Assembly: GCF_000218785.1 (NCBI RefSeq)
Contig: NZ_AFPO01000020.1
Span: forward strand, 62,001 to 126,000
DNA: 64,000 bases
Origin: Idiomarina sp. A28L
GTDB lineage: Bacteria; Pseudomonadota; Gammaproteobacteria; Enterobacterales; Alteromonadaceae
Direction: 5' to 3'
In this document: positions 55,640 through 64,000 of the stretch, in pieces
How positions within the stretch are numbered: the stretch's first letter is position 1
Layout: each line of letters starts with the position of its first letter
Position numbers and translations under genes: made by a program
Notes under the pieces: model-generated
Database searches by the model: none
What the model was told of the DNA's origin: nothing
The model's input: the letters and a program-made list of their open reading frames with translations, nothing else

Positions 55640-55752
55640 ATGCTAACGATGAGGAAAAATGCCACTAGAGAAAGTATTCCGTTAGTAGTCTTAAAAGCTT
55701 CCCGGAAGTTCTTTATTATCCGATCCGCATCAGGATAATTATGATTGTCCAT
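55640..55752 (-). pseudogene. 5' part of a small membrane-protein gene cut by IS3
   Basis: The frame starts at an ATG at 55752 with GAGG six bases upstream and reads MDNHNYPDADRIIKNFREA, then ILSLVAFFLIVS, a transmembrane segment, before the IS end at 55639. The continuation after the IS is at 54318-54434. The whole would be a 75-residue single-span protein ahead of the DUF429 gene. I do not recognise the family. Confidence 0.5.
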
Positions 55753-56064
55753 ACTAAACCTCAACTTATTGACTTCATTACAATGGAATCTGAACTTGTT
55801 TTTCAGTTCGTTGTTATTTCATTCATAAAAATCCAAGATTTAAACCTGAACTTCATATCCACTGAGTAAACAGTTAAACCTCTAAAGCCAGCATTACACC
55901 CATGGTTCTATTATTCTAGAATCATAATATATGAATCTTTATAATCTCTCTAGACAACCTAGCACCTCAAAGTTGAGTACCTATGGAGCGCTTTGTAACT
56001 AACCCATAAGATAATACATCTCACACGTAGAATTTCTTTTAAACTAAAACAAAGGAGTTTTACG

Positions 56065-56136
56065 ATGAGCAAACGCATGACAGAAAGCCAGACCGTGGCA
56101 ATTTCAGAAGAAGTCAGAATGCTCGTTATCAACTAG
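56065..56136 (+). CDS. Possible micro-ORF, 23 residues
   Basis: The frame encodes MSKRMTESQTVAISEEVRML and three more residues, with AAAGGAG seven bases before the ATG. The ribosome-binding site is the best in the island, yet the frame is very short. It may be a truncated gene or a leader peptide. Nothing about function can be said. Confidence 0.25.
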   Translation: MSKRMTESQTVAISEEVRMLVIN

Positions 56137-56396
56137 AAATAAGCAAGTAGAAACTGATGAGGTAGGCTCTTCCCTGTGGAATACTATCTGAGCAGGCTCA
56201 ATAATAGGTTCTTTTTGCCAAATCTCCGTGGCGCAAAAAATAATCAGTGATTTAAAGCTACTAAATCATCAGAAATTAAGCAAGTAGTCGATGCACAACT
56301 AGCAATGAGGAGTTTAAGGATGCGCTTATCTATTTCTAGATTTCTGTGAAGGTCGAGAAAGAGTTAAAGGTGGTAAACGATATCTGAAAAATACGA

Positions 56397-56426
56397 TGGT
56401 CACGATTTGGTCACGATTTGGTCACG
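56397..56426 (+). repeat. Three tandem TGGTCACGATT repeats near tRNA-Val
   Basis: TGGTCACG occurs at 56397, 56408 and 56419, an 11-bp period of TGGTCACGATT with the last copy diverging after CACG. They lie about 90 bp inside the right repeat and match the orientation of the left GGTCACAA copies. They are candidate integrase or excisionase sites. Confidence 0.55.
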
Positions 56427-56514
56427 TTTTTTAAAGTGCAGAAAATCACATCTAAACCTAGAGAGCAAGTGCAGGGCTAAGTAACTGATTTTAATTGTTA
56501 TTTATGAAGATAGA

Positions 56515-56567
56515 ATTGGTGCGTCCTAGTGGACTCGAACCACCGACCCCCACCATGTCAAGGTGGT
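56515..56567. repeat. Proximal attachment-site repeat within tRNA-Val
   Basis: This 53-bp sequence is identical to 52994-53046 and covers the 3' two-thirds of the intact tRNA. It is the crossover region of the old integration. Confidence 0.92.
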
Positions 56568-56593
56568 GCTCTAACCAGCTGAGCTAAGGACGC
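56517..56593 (-). tRNA. tRNA-Val(GAC)
   Basis: The 77-base gene includes an encoded CCA. The acceptor stem GCGTCCT pairs with AGGACGC; the D arm contains AGCTCAGCTGGTTAGAGC; the anticodon stem CCACC/GGTGG encloses TTGACAT with anticodon GAC; the T arm has GGTTCGAGTCC. It closely resembles E. coli tRNA-Val(GAC). Its 3' end adjoins the island, and its own terminator seems to have been separated from it. Confidence 0.95.
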
Positions 56594-56736
56594 ACATTTG
56601 ATGCTCACGAGTGTGAGCGGCGGGTATGATAGTGCCACACCCAAAAAGCTGCAAGTTTTTTTGCCCTTTTAGGTGCTTTTTTATGGTGAAAAGTATATAA
56701 ATTTATCAATTAATTTAAATTTACTGGGGCTCAGCT

Positions 56737-57276
56737 GTGGGATTCATCAAAAAGGCATTTTCGGCGTTGTGGCGCTCTTTAGTAACTCTTATTGTTACCC
56801 TGTTTGCATACATATTTATAGCTTTTGGCTACGATTCCATGGAAAGCGACAAAGCACGTGTTGAGAATTTTGCTCAACTAGAACAACTCTTCGATCGCTA
56901 TATTATTAACCCAGAATATCAGCCCACAGAACTCACCATTCAGTATGTAAATTTACACGATGAATATTACACACATAGCGCGAATACAGAGTATCAGCGC
57001 TATTCATTCACTTTTAATTATCCAAGTGATTCGCGTTACGCTTCAGCTCGGGAGGTATTTAGCTACGAACTTCCCACTAGTTTCCAGCAAACCCCTATTT
57101 TCTCGCTTACCGATGCACCTACAATTTATGCCCTCAGCCCGCCAGCACAGTTCGATCATGAAGAGGAAAAAGCAACTGGCCTTGGCTTCTTCATATTTAT
57201 ATTCGTCTTAATCGCTTTTCCATGGCTTGTCTTTGTTATTTGGTTATGGCAAGGGCACAATGCAACGGCTAAATAG
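56737..57276 (+). CDS. Small membrane protein of unknown function
   Basis: This 179-residue protein has two hydrophobic segments: about 14-31 (LVTLIVTLFAYIFIAFGY) and 150-171 (LGFFIFIFVLIAFPWLVFV). Between them lies a roughly 115-residue, Tyr- and Glu-rich, probably periplasmic domain. The start is GTG with GGGG eight bases upstream. I recognise no family. It flanks tRNA-Val outside the island and converges with the ATPase gene. Confidence 0.6.
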   Translation: MGFIKKAFSALWRSLVTLIVTLFAYIFIAFGYDSMESDKARVENFAQLEQLFDRYIINPEYQPTELTIQYVNLHDEYYTHSANTEYQRYSFTFNYPSDSRYASAREVFSYELPTSFQQTPIFSLTDAPTIYALSPPAQFDHEEEKATGLGFFIFIFVLIAFPWLVFVIWLWQGHNATAK

Positions 57277-57313
57277 AGCTTTAGTGAAAGCGCCAGGTAT
57301 TAACCGCTAAGTA

Positions 57314-60016
57314 CTAGATGTTTTTCACAGAGCGCTTTGACCGCAGTATCTTCTCAAACTCCAAAACTGCGAATATCAAGATACCAACGGCTACACAAAT
57401 CAGGCCATGCTCTATTGCGAGCCCTTCGGTTGCAAACAAACGCTGCATAAAAGGTGTATAGGTGAATATGAGCTGCAAAACAAACACGGTGCAAACCGCA
57501 AGCAAAACAGAGGGTGTTCCGCGAATACCCTTAAGCGAAAATGATTTTCCGTGTAAATAACGAACACTAAATAGATACCAAACTTCCATAGCTACTAAAG
57601 TATTTACCGCCATAGTTCGGGCATAACTTTCGGAAAACCCTTGTGCTAAAGCCCACTGAAAAACGCTAAAAATACCTAGGGTAAATAGTATCGAAACCAT
57701 AATTATGCGCCAAAGTAGCAACCGCGAAATTAATGGTTCTAAAGGATTTCTGGGCGGCCGTTGCATGGCTCCTGGCTCACTCGGTTCGAAAGCAAGTGCT
57801 AATGCCAAAGTAATCGAACTCACCATATTCACCCAGAGAATTTGCAAAGGCAGAATCGGCAACGTAAAGGCGAATAATAAGGCTAATATTATGGCAAGCG
57901 ATTCGCCACCATTAACCGGAAGCAAAAAACTAATCGCTTTTTTTAGGTTATCGTAAACAGTACGCCCCTCTTTCACTGCGCTTACAATCGTGGCGAAGTT
58001 ATCATCAGTAAGCACCATTTCACTCGCTTCACGAGCCGCTTCCGTTCCCCCTAGCCCCATTGCAATACCTACATCAGCGCGTTTTAGTGCTGGCGCATCA
58101 TTCACACCATCACCTGTCATTGCCACCACTGCACCATTCTTCTGTAAGGCACTTACTAAACGTAATTTGTGTTCTGGTGTTGTTCTAGCGTAGATGTTTA
58201 CTTTGCCAATAATTGCAGCGAGCTCATCATCACTAAGGTTATCGATATCAGCTCCGGCTAGCGCATCATCAGTGTTCTGAAGCCCAAGCTGAAACCCTAT
58301 TGCTCTTGCCGTACCCAGGTGATCGCCGGTAATCATTTTTACCTGAATACCTGCTTTCTTACATTCTATAATAGCCTGCTTGGCTTCCTCGCGTGGCGGG
58401 TCTATTAATCCGGCAAACCCTAAGAACTGCGCATCATGCTTAATATTTTCAGGTTTGATCTTTGCATAACTGCTATCAACGAGTTTATAGGCAAAACCCA
58501 ACACCCGCATACCCTGCTCTGCCAAAGTATTAATTTGCTGATGTAACTGTTCGTGTTCATTTTCACTCAGGTTTACCATGCCGAGAACACGCTCTGGAGC
58601 ACCTTTTATAAGAATAATACGCTGATCACTGGTTAGTGCTTCTCGAGGCTCTGCATCTCCGCTAAAAAGAAAGCCAGCATCGTGCAAAGTAGCCATATAT
58701 TTATGACGTGCATCGAATGGAATGGAATCAATACGTGGCGCGGAGCGAAAAAGCTGCTGATAATCTAAACTTGCTTTACTAGCAGTAACAATAAGCGCTC
58801 CCTCCATTGGATCACCTACTACCTCCCAAGCTTCATTCACCTCTTTTAACTCGGAATCGTTACATAAAACCCCAACCTGTAACAGCTTCATTAACTTCGT
58901 ATCAGCGTTAGTTTCAGAGTATTTAGAGTGCGAAAACTCCCCCCCTTTGGTGTAGCCACTACCAGAAATCTCCCACATCTCATTTCCAGTAGCGATTTTT
59001 GCCACCATCATCTCATTGCGCGTTAACGTGCCAGTTTTATCAGAACAAATGGTAGATACCGCACCCAGTGTTTCTACTGCAGGAAGTTTGCGAATAATAC
59101 TTTTCCGTTGGGCTAGCCGAGTTACGCCAATAGCTAAAGCTACCGTAAGAATCGTTGGTAATCCCTCTGGAATTGCCGCCACAATAATACTTACAACGGC
59201 CATAAATAAATAAGTAGGATCATCACCACGTAGAAAGCCAAGTAAAAATACGAGCAAGCCTATTCCAACTACAACTAACGTAAGGTACTTGGCGAATTGC
59301 GCCATTTGTTGGATTAACGGCGTAGTAATAGTAGTCACTTTGTTTAGGAGCCTATTGATACGGCCAAGCTCGGTATCACTGCCCGTTGCCACTACTACAC
59401 CAATAGCTCTGCCTTGCGTAACCAAGGTACCAAAGTAAGCCATGTTGTTGCGGTCAGCCAAAACCGTTTGGTTATCAAGAGCGCCACTAGCTTTCTCTAC
59501 TGCAACTGATTCACCCGTTAAGGGCGCTTCTTGAATAGCTACACTATGGGTGCTTACTAGACGCAAATCAGCGGGTACTTTATCGCCAGCATCAAGTGTA
59601 ACGATATCGCCAACCACCAAATTACGAGCGGGAATTCTAATGTTTTTACCAGAACGACGAACAGTGCACTGAATTTTCAACATTTTTTGAATTGCATTCA
59701 GAGCTTTTTCAGCACGGCCCTCCTGATAAAAGCCGATACTCGCATTCACCAACACAACTACGAATATAACTGCCATATCTAGCCATTCAGCGAGTACTCC
59801 GGCAAGTAGCGCAGCCACGATCAACACATAAATTAAGAGATTATTAAATTGTTGGAGAAAACGCTTCCAAGCTGGCACTGCAGCTTTTGTGGGCAGTTCG
59901 TTAGGCCCATTTTTTTGGAGTAGTTGTTCAGCAACCTCAGCACTCAAGCCTTCATCAAACGAAGTACTGAAGTGTTGATAGGTTTCCTTCGCTGATTTCT
60001 CATGCCAAGCGGCCAT
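57314..60016 (-). CDS. P2-type cation-transporting ATPase
   Basis: This 900-residue P-type ATPase has an N-terminal cation-ATPase domain, the actuator motif LTGESVAVEK, the phosphorylation site CSDKTGTLTRNE (Asp326), KGAPERVLGMV in the nucleotide domain, and MTGDGVNDAPALKRADVGIAMG. The M4 motif VAAIPEGLP is that of Ca2+ and related P2A pumps; M6 has WVNMVSS. Ca2+, Mn2+, Na+ or K+ export is possible and cannot be settled here. It follows the CoA-transferase-like gene by only 4 bp, so they are co-transcribed. Confidence 0.92.
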   Translation of the reverse strand: MAAWHEKSAKETYQHFSTSFDEGLSAEVAEQLLQKNGPNELPTKAAVPAWKRFLQQFNNLLIYVLIVAALLAGVLAEWLDMAVIFVVVLVNASIGFYQEGRAEKALNAIQKMLKIQCTVRRSGKNIRIPARNLVVGDIVTLDAGDKVPADLRLVSTHSVAIQEAPLTGESVAVEKASGALDNQTVLADRNNMAYFGTLVTQGRAIGVVVATGSDTELGRINRLLNKVTTITTPLIQQMAQFAKYLTLVVVGIGLLVFLLGFLRGDDPTYLFMAVVSIIVAAIPEGLPTILTVALAIGVTRLAQRKSIIRKLPAVETLGAVSTICSDKTGTLTRNEMMVAKIATGNEMWEISGSGYTKGGEFSHSKYSETNADTKLMKLLQVGVLCNDSELKEVNEAWEVVGDPMEGALIVTASKASLDYQQLFRSAPRIDSIPFDARHKYMATLHDAGFLFSGDAEPREALTSDQRIILIKGAPERVLGMVNLSENEHEQLHQQINTLAEQGMRVLGFAYKLVDSSYAKIKPENIKHDAQFLGFAGLIDPPREEAKQAIIECKKAGIQVKMITGDHLGTARAIGFQLGLQNTDDALAGADIDNLSDDELAAIIGKVNIYARTTPEHKLRLVSALQKNGAVVAMTGDGVNDAPALKRADVGIAMGLGGTEAAREASEMVLTDDNFATIVSAVKEGRTVYDNLKKAISFLLPVNGGESLAIILALLFAFTLPILPLQILWVNMVSSITLALALAFEPSEPGAMQRPPRNPLEPLISRLLLWRIIMVSILFTLGIFSVFQWALAQGFSESYARTMAVNTLVAMEVWYLFSVRYLHGKSFSLKGIRGTPSVLLAVCTVFVLQLIFTYTPFMQRLFATEGLAIEHGLICVAVGILIFAVLEFEKILRSKRSVKNI

Positions 60017-60020
60017 TTAA

Positions 60021-61304
60021 TTATCCTTTAATGTATAAACCCCAATCATTTCTCGCTTCACGCGCTAACCGTTCTTGGAATTGCGGTGCCGCTATCTTTA
60101 TAAGCTCAGCGGCGCGTTCACTCATGCTCCGAGCTCGCAGATTAGCTACACCGTACTCAGTAACAATATAATGCACATGTGCCCGCGTAGTAACTACGCC
60201 TGCGCCTGGGCTCAACATTGCACTAATACGCGATATTGAACCTGCTGCAGCGGTAGACGGTAATGCAATTACCGATCTACCACCTTCTGATAAACTCGCC
60301 CCGCGAACAAAATCCATTTGCCCACCTACCCCAGAGTAAATTGAAGTGCCGAGCGAATCAGCACATACCTGGCCGCTTAAATCTACTTGCAAAGCACTAT
60401 TGATCGCCATTACTTGGGTATTCTGGCGAATCACCGAAGTATCATTAGTATATTCCACATCGAGGAAAGCTACTTCTGGATTATCATCAACAAAATCATA
60501 AAGTGCTTGGCTACCCATCGCGAAAGTAGTAACAATTCGACCGCGATGCTTACGCTTCTGGGAATTATTAATTACACCTGATTTAACTAATGGTAGTACA
60601 CCATCAGAAAACATCTCGGTATGAATACCCAAATCACGGCGGTCGCCTAAACACGCCAAAGTTGCATCCGGAATTGCACCAATCCCCATTTGTAAGCAAT
60701 CACCATCACCAATTAAACTGGCTACATTTCTGCCAATTTGCTCGGTTACCTCATTTTGCTTGGGCTTAACGTGCAATGGCAACGGCGCACTATGTTCAAA
60801 ATAGCGGGTGAATTTGTTTATATGTACGAACGAATCACCATGTGTTCGCGGCATTTTCGGGTTGATCCAAGCAATTACCTTACTTGCCATTTGTAACGCA
60901 GCTCGCGTAGCTTCAACTGAAATTCCTAAACTACAATAACCATGAGCATCCGGCGGTGAAACCTGAATTAGAACGGCATCTAAATGCTGTTCTTTGGAAC
61001 GAAACAGCTTGGGTATCTCCGATAGAAACATGGGTACATAATCGGCTAAACCTTGCTTTACTGCGCTCCGTGTTGCCGCGCCCACAAAAAATGCTCGTTG
61101 CCGAAGATGGCCTTGTAAATCTGGGCTACATAACGCAGCGCTTTTTTCAGTATGCAGTTGCAGCAAGGTTAAATTTTGCCGGTCCATAGCTACCGTTGCT
61201 AATGCATCGAGAATTAAATAAGGCGTTGCCGCCATTGATTGACACCAAATTACATCGTTATCCGCAATTGCAGAAACGGCTTCAAGGGCTGAATTCACCC
61301 GCAT
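60021..61304 (-). CDS. Acetyl-CoA hydrolase/transferase family protein
   Basis: The 427-residue protein is a family I-like CoA-transferase. QVSPPDAHGYCSLGISVE, GIGAIPDA (208-215) and LGIHTEMFSDG with candidate catalytic Glu230 are present, then SGVGGQMDFVRGA and VTEYGVANLRARS near the end. It probably moves CoA between acetate or another short acid and a CoA ester, like 4-hydroxybutyrate or acetate:succinyl CoA transferases. AAGGAG lies six bases before the ATG at 61304; the longer frame from 61355 is unlikely. It heads a two-gene unit with a cation ATPase, an unexpected pair. Confidence 0.85.
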   Translation of the reverse strand: MRVNSALEAVSAIADNDVIWCQSMAATPYLILDALATVAMDRQNLTLLQLHTEKSAALCSPDLQGHLRQRAFFVGAATRSAVKQGLADYVPMFLSEIPKLFRSKEQHLDAVLIQVSPPDAHGYCSLGISVEATRAALQMASKVIAWINPKMPRTHGDSFVHINKFTRYFEHSAPLPLHVKPKQNEVTEQIGRNVASLIGDGDCLQMGIGAIPDATLACLGDRRDLGIHTEMFSDGVLPLVKSGVINNSQKRKHRGRIVTTFAMGSQALYDFVDDNPEVAFLDVEYTNDTSVIRQNTQVMAINSALQVDLSGQVCADSLGTSIYSGVGGQMDFVRGASLSEGGRSVIALPSTAAAGSISRISAMLSPGAGVVTTRAHVHYIVTEYGVANLRARSMSERAAELIKIAAPQFQERLAREARNDWGLYIKG

Positions 61305-61445
61305 TTTAAACTCCTTATTCACGCAAACCAGCTGCGGTTGGCAATTACCGCCCATTGAGCGTTTTAACTTTTTTTAATTTATTCGTGATTTTACAGTTCA
61401 AATTGGCTATATATTAAACAACTAACAACAAAAAGAGTAACTATC

Positions 61446-62648
61446 ATGAAAACATCCACTCTTACGGCTTTAGCGCTTACCCTTCCCGGATTCTTACTTA
61501 TATCTGGGTGTGTTGATACCCGACCAATGTATGAACGAGCAGCCATGCAAAGTCTCGCAAATGCCGCAAATTCCGCAGTTCCCGGCGGTAAAGCTCAGCC
61601 GGCTTTAAACGTTGATGAAATGCAGCACTACCATGCGGTAGTTGCTCACTATAAATCGTGGGCAAACAACATGGAAACCTTCAATACCAGCAATGCTATT
61701 CCTTGTGATATAGATCAAAACACTGCCTACATTATTGCGCAGAATGTTCCTATGAACGTAACCAAAAGCCTTATGCGAACCGGCGATCGAAGCCTTAATA
61801 GAACTAGCACCATGTCGCCTATTTCAGCACACCTTATCTCTGGTGAGTGTAATGAGGGTAAAATATCAGGGCCATTTGAAGCGATTGTGCAATACAGCAT
61901 GCAAATTCGTTTGCCGAATAATACCCAGCAAAGCGTAACCTACAATGCTCGCATTGCAGGAAACTTAAACGACAACGTTCAGCGAGGGCAGTGGCAATCT
62001 ATATCTAGCGTGCGTAGCCAATCTGAATATTTCGGTAGCGATCAAACGACTTGGTCGGCACAACGATATGGTTTCGAAAATAATCAAATTGCAGGTACAC
62101 AAATAACCTACGCTGAGTTTCCTCAGCTTAATAGTATTACCGTTACGGATAGCCCTTATAATAACGAAATGCGCAGAGTAAGAACCTTTACAGGTAGCAA
62201 CTTAAGTAATATGTACACCACTTTCCAAGGGGCCATTTACGGGTGGTTTTACACTTATCATAACAACCAAGTACTAGCCACTTCTTGCATGTGGCAAAAT
62301 CAAAATATGGCTGAATCAGTTTGTTATCGCTTTTCTGTCAATTCACCACTTAGTGAGTTCGTAGGTATTGGCATTATTTTACCGCCCGATTTGCGTGGGC
62401 GTTTTCAGGTGCATGGTTTGTTTCACCCAAGTTCTGCTTCGAAAGAAGGTTTAACTGTAGGCGATACAATATTGGCAATTAATGGCGTGGCGCTCACCGA
62501 AATGCACGATACCACCTACGTACAAAGCAATCTGCGTGGGCCCGAGGGAAGTACGGTTACGGTTACCGTTCTTACTGAAGGTGCTATACAAAGCAAAGAA
62601 ATAGAATTAACTCGCTCACGAATCAGAAACCCAACATTGAGTAATTAG
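61446..62648 (+). CDS. Lipoprotein with C-terminal PDZ domain
   Basis: This 400-residue protein has a lipoprotein signal ending LLISGC (Cys22). The central region (about 60-300) has no family I recognise and several Asn- and Tyr-rich strands. Residues of about 315-395 form a PDZ domain: SASKEGLTVGDTILAINGVAL, then LRGPEGSTVTVTVL. PDZ domains bind protein C-termini. No protease domain is present, so it may be a scaffold or periplasmic regulator. AAGAG precedes the ATG by eight bases. Confidence 0.75.
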   Translation: MKTSTLTALALTLPGFLLISGCVDTRPMYERAAMQSLANAANSAVPGGKAQPALNVDEMQHYHAVVAHYKSWANNMETFNTSNAIPCDIDQNTAYIIAQNVPMNVTKSLMRTGDRSLNRTSTMSPISAHLISGECNEGKISGPFEAIVQYSMQIRLPNNTQQSVTYNARIAGNLNDNVQRGQWQSISSVRSQSEYFGSDQTTWSAQRYGFENNQIAGTQITYAEFPQLNSITVTDSPYNNEMRRVRTFTGSNLSNMYTTFQGAIYGWFYTYHNNQVLATSCMWQNQNMAESVCYRFSVNSPLSEFVGIGIILPPDLRGRFQVHGLFHPSSASKEGLTVGDTILAINGVALTEMHDTTYVQSNLRGPEGSTVTVTVLTEGAIQSKEIELTRSRIRNPTLSN

Positions 62649-62677
62649 GTGCTAAATTGGCACTAGCACATACGATA

Positions 62678-62711
62678 GAGCCGCCACTTCAATTATACGA
62701 ATTGGCGGCTC
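62678..62711. terminator. Candidate convergent terminator
   Basis: GAGCCGCCA and TGGCGGCTC form a 9-bp stem between two convergent genes. The loop is long (16 bases, with AATT/AATT that can pair) and the T tract is weak, so it is only a candidate. Confidence 0.45.
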
Positions 62712-62736
62712 CCTAGTTTATTCAAGCTGGCTTTAC

Positions 62737-64000
62737 CTAAGAATTCATAGCTCGTAGTTCGTGTTTTAGCACTTTACCATTTGCATTATGAGGAAGCTCT
62801 TGCATTACCTCAATGTGCCGAGGAATCTTGTAATCAGCAAGCAAAGGCTTTAAATGCTCTTTTAAGCTAGTTTCAACGTTAATTAACTCAGCTTTTAATA
62901 CCACACATGCTTTCACTGATTCTCCCCATTGCTCATGAGGAATCCCAATTACCGCGGCCTCAAGAACCGCCGGGTGCTTAGCAAGCGCATCTTCGATCTC
63001 GCGAGGATATACATTTACGCCGCCTGAGATAATCAAATCTTTCTGCCGATCTTTGATCCAATAAAAACCATCTTCATCGCGAATAGCAATATCGCCCGTA
63101 CGCAGCCAACCATCACTAGTGAATGTATCTGCTGTGGCTTCCGGTTTGTTCCAATATTCAAGCATTAAACCTTCACCTATAATCTGCATCTCGCCCGGCT
63201 CATTATCACCCACAGGGTTGTTCTCTTCATCGACCAACCGTACTTCAGTAAAAATAGCCGCACGTTTACCTACAGAACCAGCTTTTGATGCATGCTCTTC
63301 CGGCAAAAGTAATGAACCAGTTGGGCCCGCTTCCGTTAGGCCATAAACGCAATAAAAACGTTCTGAATGGAATGCTTTTTGCGCCAGTTTCGCATGGTCG
63401 CCAGCCAGAGGCCCGCCACCATAAATCCAATGTGTCATTGAGCTGAGATCACGATTAGCTACATCCGGATGTTGTGCTGTTAGCAAATACGCCACCGGCG
63501 CGCCAAAGAAATGCGTTGTGCGCTCTTTTTCAACTAGATCAAGTAATAAATCTGGCGTAAATGTGGGTGCTATCACATGCGTACAACCTACTATGGTGCC
63601 ACCCACTAAGGAAAGATTTAAGGGTGCTGAGTGGGTAAAAGGCATTAAGCTTAATAGACGGCTTTCCGGTTGATAATGCATTTCCACCGCGAACATCATA
63701 CCTACATGCAATAATGCAGAATGATTAAACAAAACCCCCTTTGGCCGACCGGTAGTTCCCGATGTATACAACAGGCAACAGGGATCTTCTGGGTCACTAT
63801 CACACACAATAGCATCTGCAGGTAAGCCATCAAGCATAGCATTTACATCATCAAGCCAAAGCGAAGCGAAGCCATTTTCGTGAATTGGTTTAATTGATCC
63901 ATCGGTATGCATGCATGTGATTGCCAACCGAGCACCGCTATCGTCCAATATATATTCCAACTCAGGCGTTGCTAATCGAACATTAATCGGAACCACAACA
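62737..64000 (-). CDS. AMP-forming acyl-CoA ligase, N-terminus off the window
   Basis: The C-terminal 421 residues of an ANL-superfamily ligase are visible; the start lies beyond the window. YTSGTTGRPKG is the ATP loop, YGLTEAGP the adenine loop, WLRTGDIAIRDEDGFYWIKDRQKD holds the ribose Asp and hinge, and NANGKVLKHELR holds the catalytic lysine. It resembles fatty-acyl-CoA or long-chain/aryl acid-CoA ligases; the substrate is uncertain. The upstream part is expected to be about 80 residues (the visible part opens at VPINVRLATPELEYIL). Confidence 0.88.
   Translation of the reverse strand, partial: VVVPINVRLATPELEYILDDSGARLAITCMHTDGSIKPIHENGFASLWLDDVNAMLDGLPADAIVCDSDPEDPCCLLYTSGTTGRPKGVLFNHSALLHVGMMFAVEMHYQPESRLLSLMPFTHSAPLNLSLVGGTIVGCTHVIAPTFTPDLLLDLVEKERTTHFFGAPVAYLLTAQHPDVANRDLSSMTHWIYGGGPLAGDHAKLAQKAFHSERFYCVYGLTEAGPTGSLLLPEEHASKAGSVGKRAAIFTEVRLVDEENNPVGDNEPGEMQIIGEGLMLEYWNKPEATADTFTSDGWLRTGDIAIRDEDGFYWIKDRQKDLIISGGVNVYPREIEDALAKHPAVLEAAVIGIPHEQWGESVKACVVLKAELINVETSLKEHLKPLLADYKIPRHIEVMQELPHNANGKVLKHELRAMNS

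Larger units (their letters stand above)
55753..56516. other. Island right non-coding region
   Basis: This 764-bp stretch next to tRNA-Val has no gene of normal size. It holds a micro-ORF at 56065 with a good ribosome-binding site and the three TGGTCACG repeats at 56397. The upstream promoter of the split membrane gene should be near 55760-55850. No integrase remnant was recognised on either strand. Confidence 0.55.
52994..56567. mobile_element. Degenerate genomic island at tRNA-Val(GAC)
   Basis: About 3.5 kb is bounded by perfect 53-bp direct repeats, one inside the intact tRNA-Val gene and one a truncated copy. This is the classic footprint of tyrosine-integrase insertion into a tRNA 3' end. 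The island holds a DUF429-like gene, a small membrane ORF split by an IS3 element, a palindrome array and little else coding. No integrase, excisionase or replication gene is visible, so it is probably a deletion remnant and not able to move by itself. GGTCAC repeats near both ends may be old integrase arm sites. Confidence 0.85.

Noticed and set aside
54432-55642. A 3-bp target duplication around the IS3 element
   Set aside because: Flanks read TAT and ATG; only AT is shared. A normal duplication is not supported.

Overview
The window reads as chromosomal DNA of a free-living, probably marine gammaproteobacterium, most like Alteromonadales and perhaps Idiomarinaceae. This placement is an inference from gene content: a thrS-infC-rpmI-rplT block, monomeric NADP isocitrate dehydrogenase, ubiG, ppk-ppx, lone prpE, two RND pumps, and several small gammaproteobacterial families (DUF3080, DUF3010, YchJ, VF530/DUF2132, TIGR03643, DUF2868/DUF3482). 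Base composition looks moderate and coding density is high.

Layout. 1-5.2 kb (minus): a Ser/Thr kinase running off the left edge, an FHA-GAF protein, a secreted unknown protein and a secreted subtilase with an S-layer-homology-like tail. 5.4-8.6 kb: rplT, rpmI, infC (with the conserved AUU start) and thrS. 8.7-14 kb: ordinary housekeeping genes. 14.2-21.3 kb: a radical SAM gene convergent with a tightly packed six-gene minus-strand unit, DUF2868, DUF3482 GTPase, branched-chain-type binding lipoprotein, MTAP-family phosphorylase, and two glycosyltransferases of the rSAM/arsenosugar-associated families. This is the best candidate here for an undescribed pathway. 21.4-28.1 kb: a TetR-controlled RND tripartite efflux operon. 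28.2-35.5 kb: icd, a double cupin, prpE, a cold-shock gene, a PfkB kinase and DUF3010. 35.6-39.7 kb: a second RND pump. 39.8-49.2 kb: small conserved genes, transporters, a secreted zinc metalloprotease, ubiG, an EAL protein and a thrombospondin-type-3 calcium-binding protein. 49.2-52.9 kb: ppk-ppx behind a good Pho box.

52.99-56.59 kb is a small degenerate genomic island at the 3' end of tRNA-Val(GAC). It is bounded by perfect 53-bp direct repeats. Its integrase is gone, and the tRNA's probable old terminator now lies beyond the distal repeat. The island holds a DUF429-like gene, an IS3-family element that splits a small membrane-protein ORF, a four-unit array of hyphenated palindromes, and GGTCAC repeats near both ends.

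56.7-64 kb: a small membrane protein, a P-type cation ATPase coupled to an acetyl-CoA hydrolase/transferase family gene, a PDZ lipoprotein, and an AMP-forming acyl-CoA ligase running off the right edge. Start sites were re-chosen wherever the ribosome-binding sequence or family length argued against the longest reading frame.
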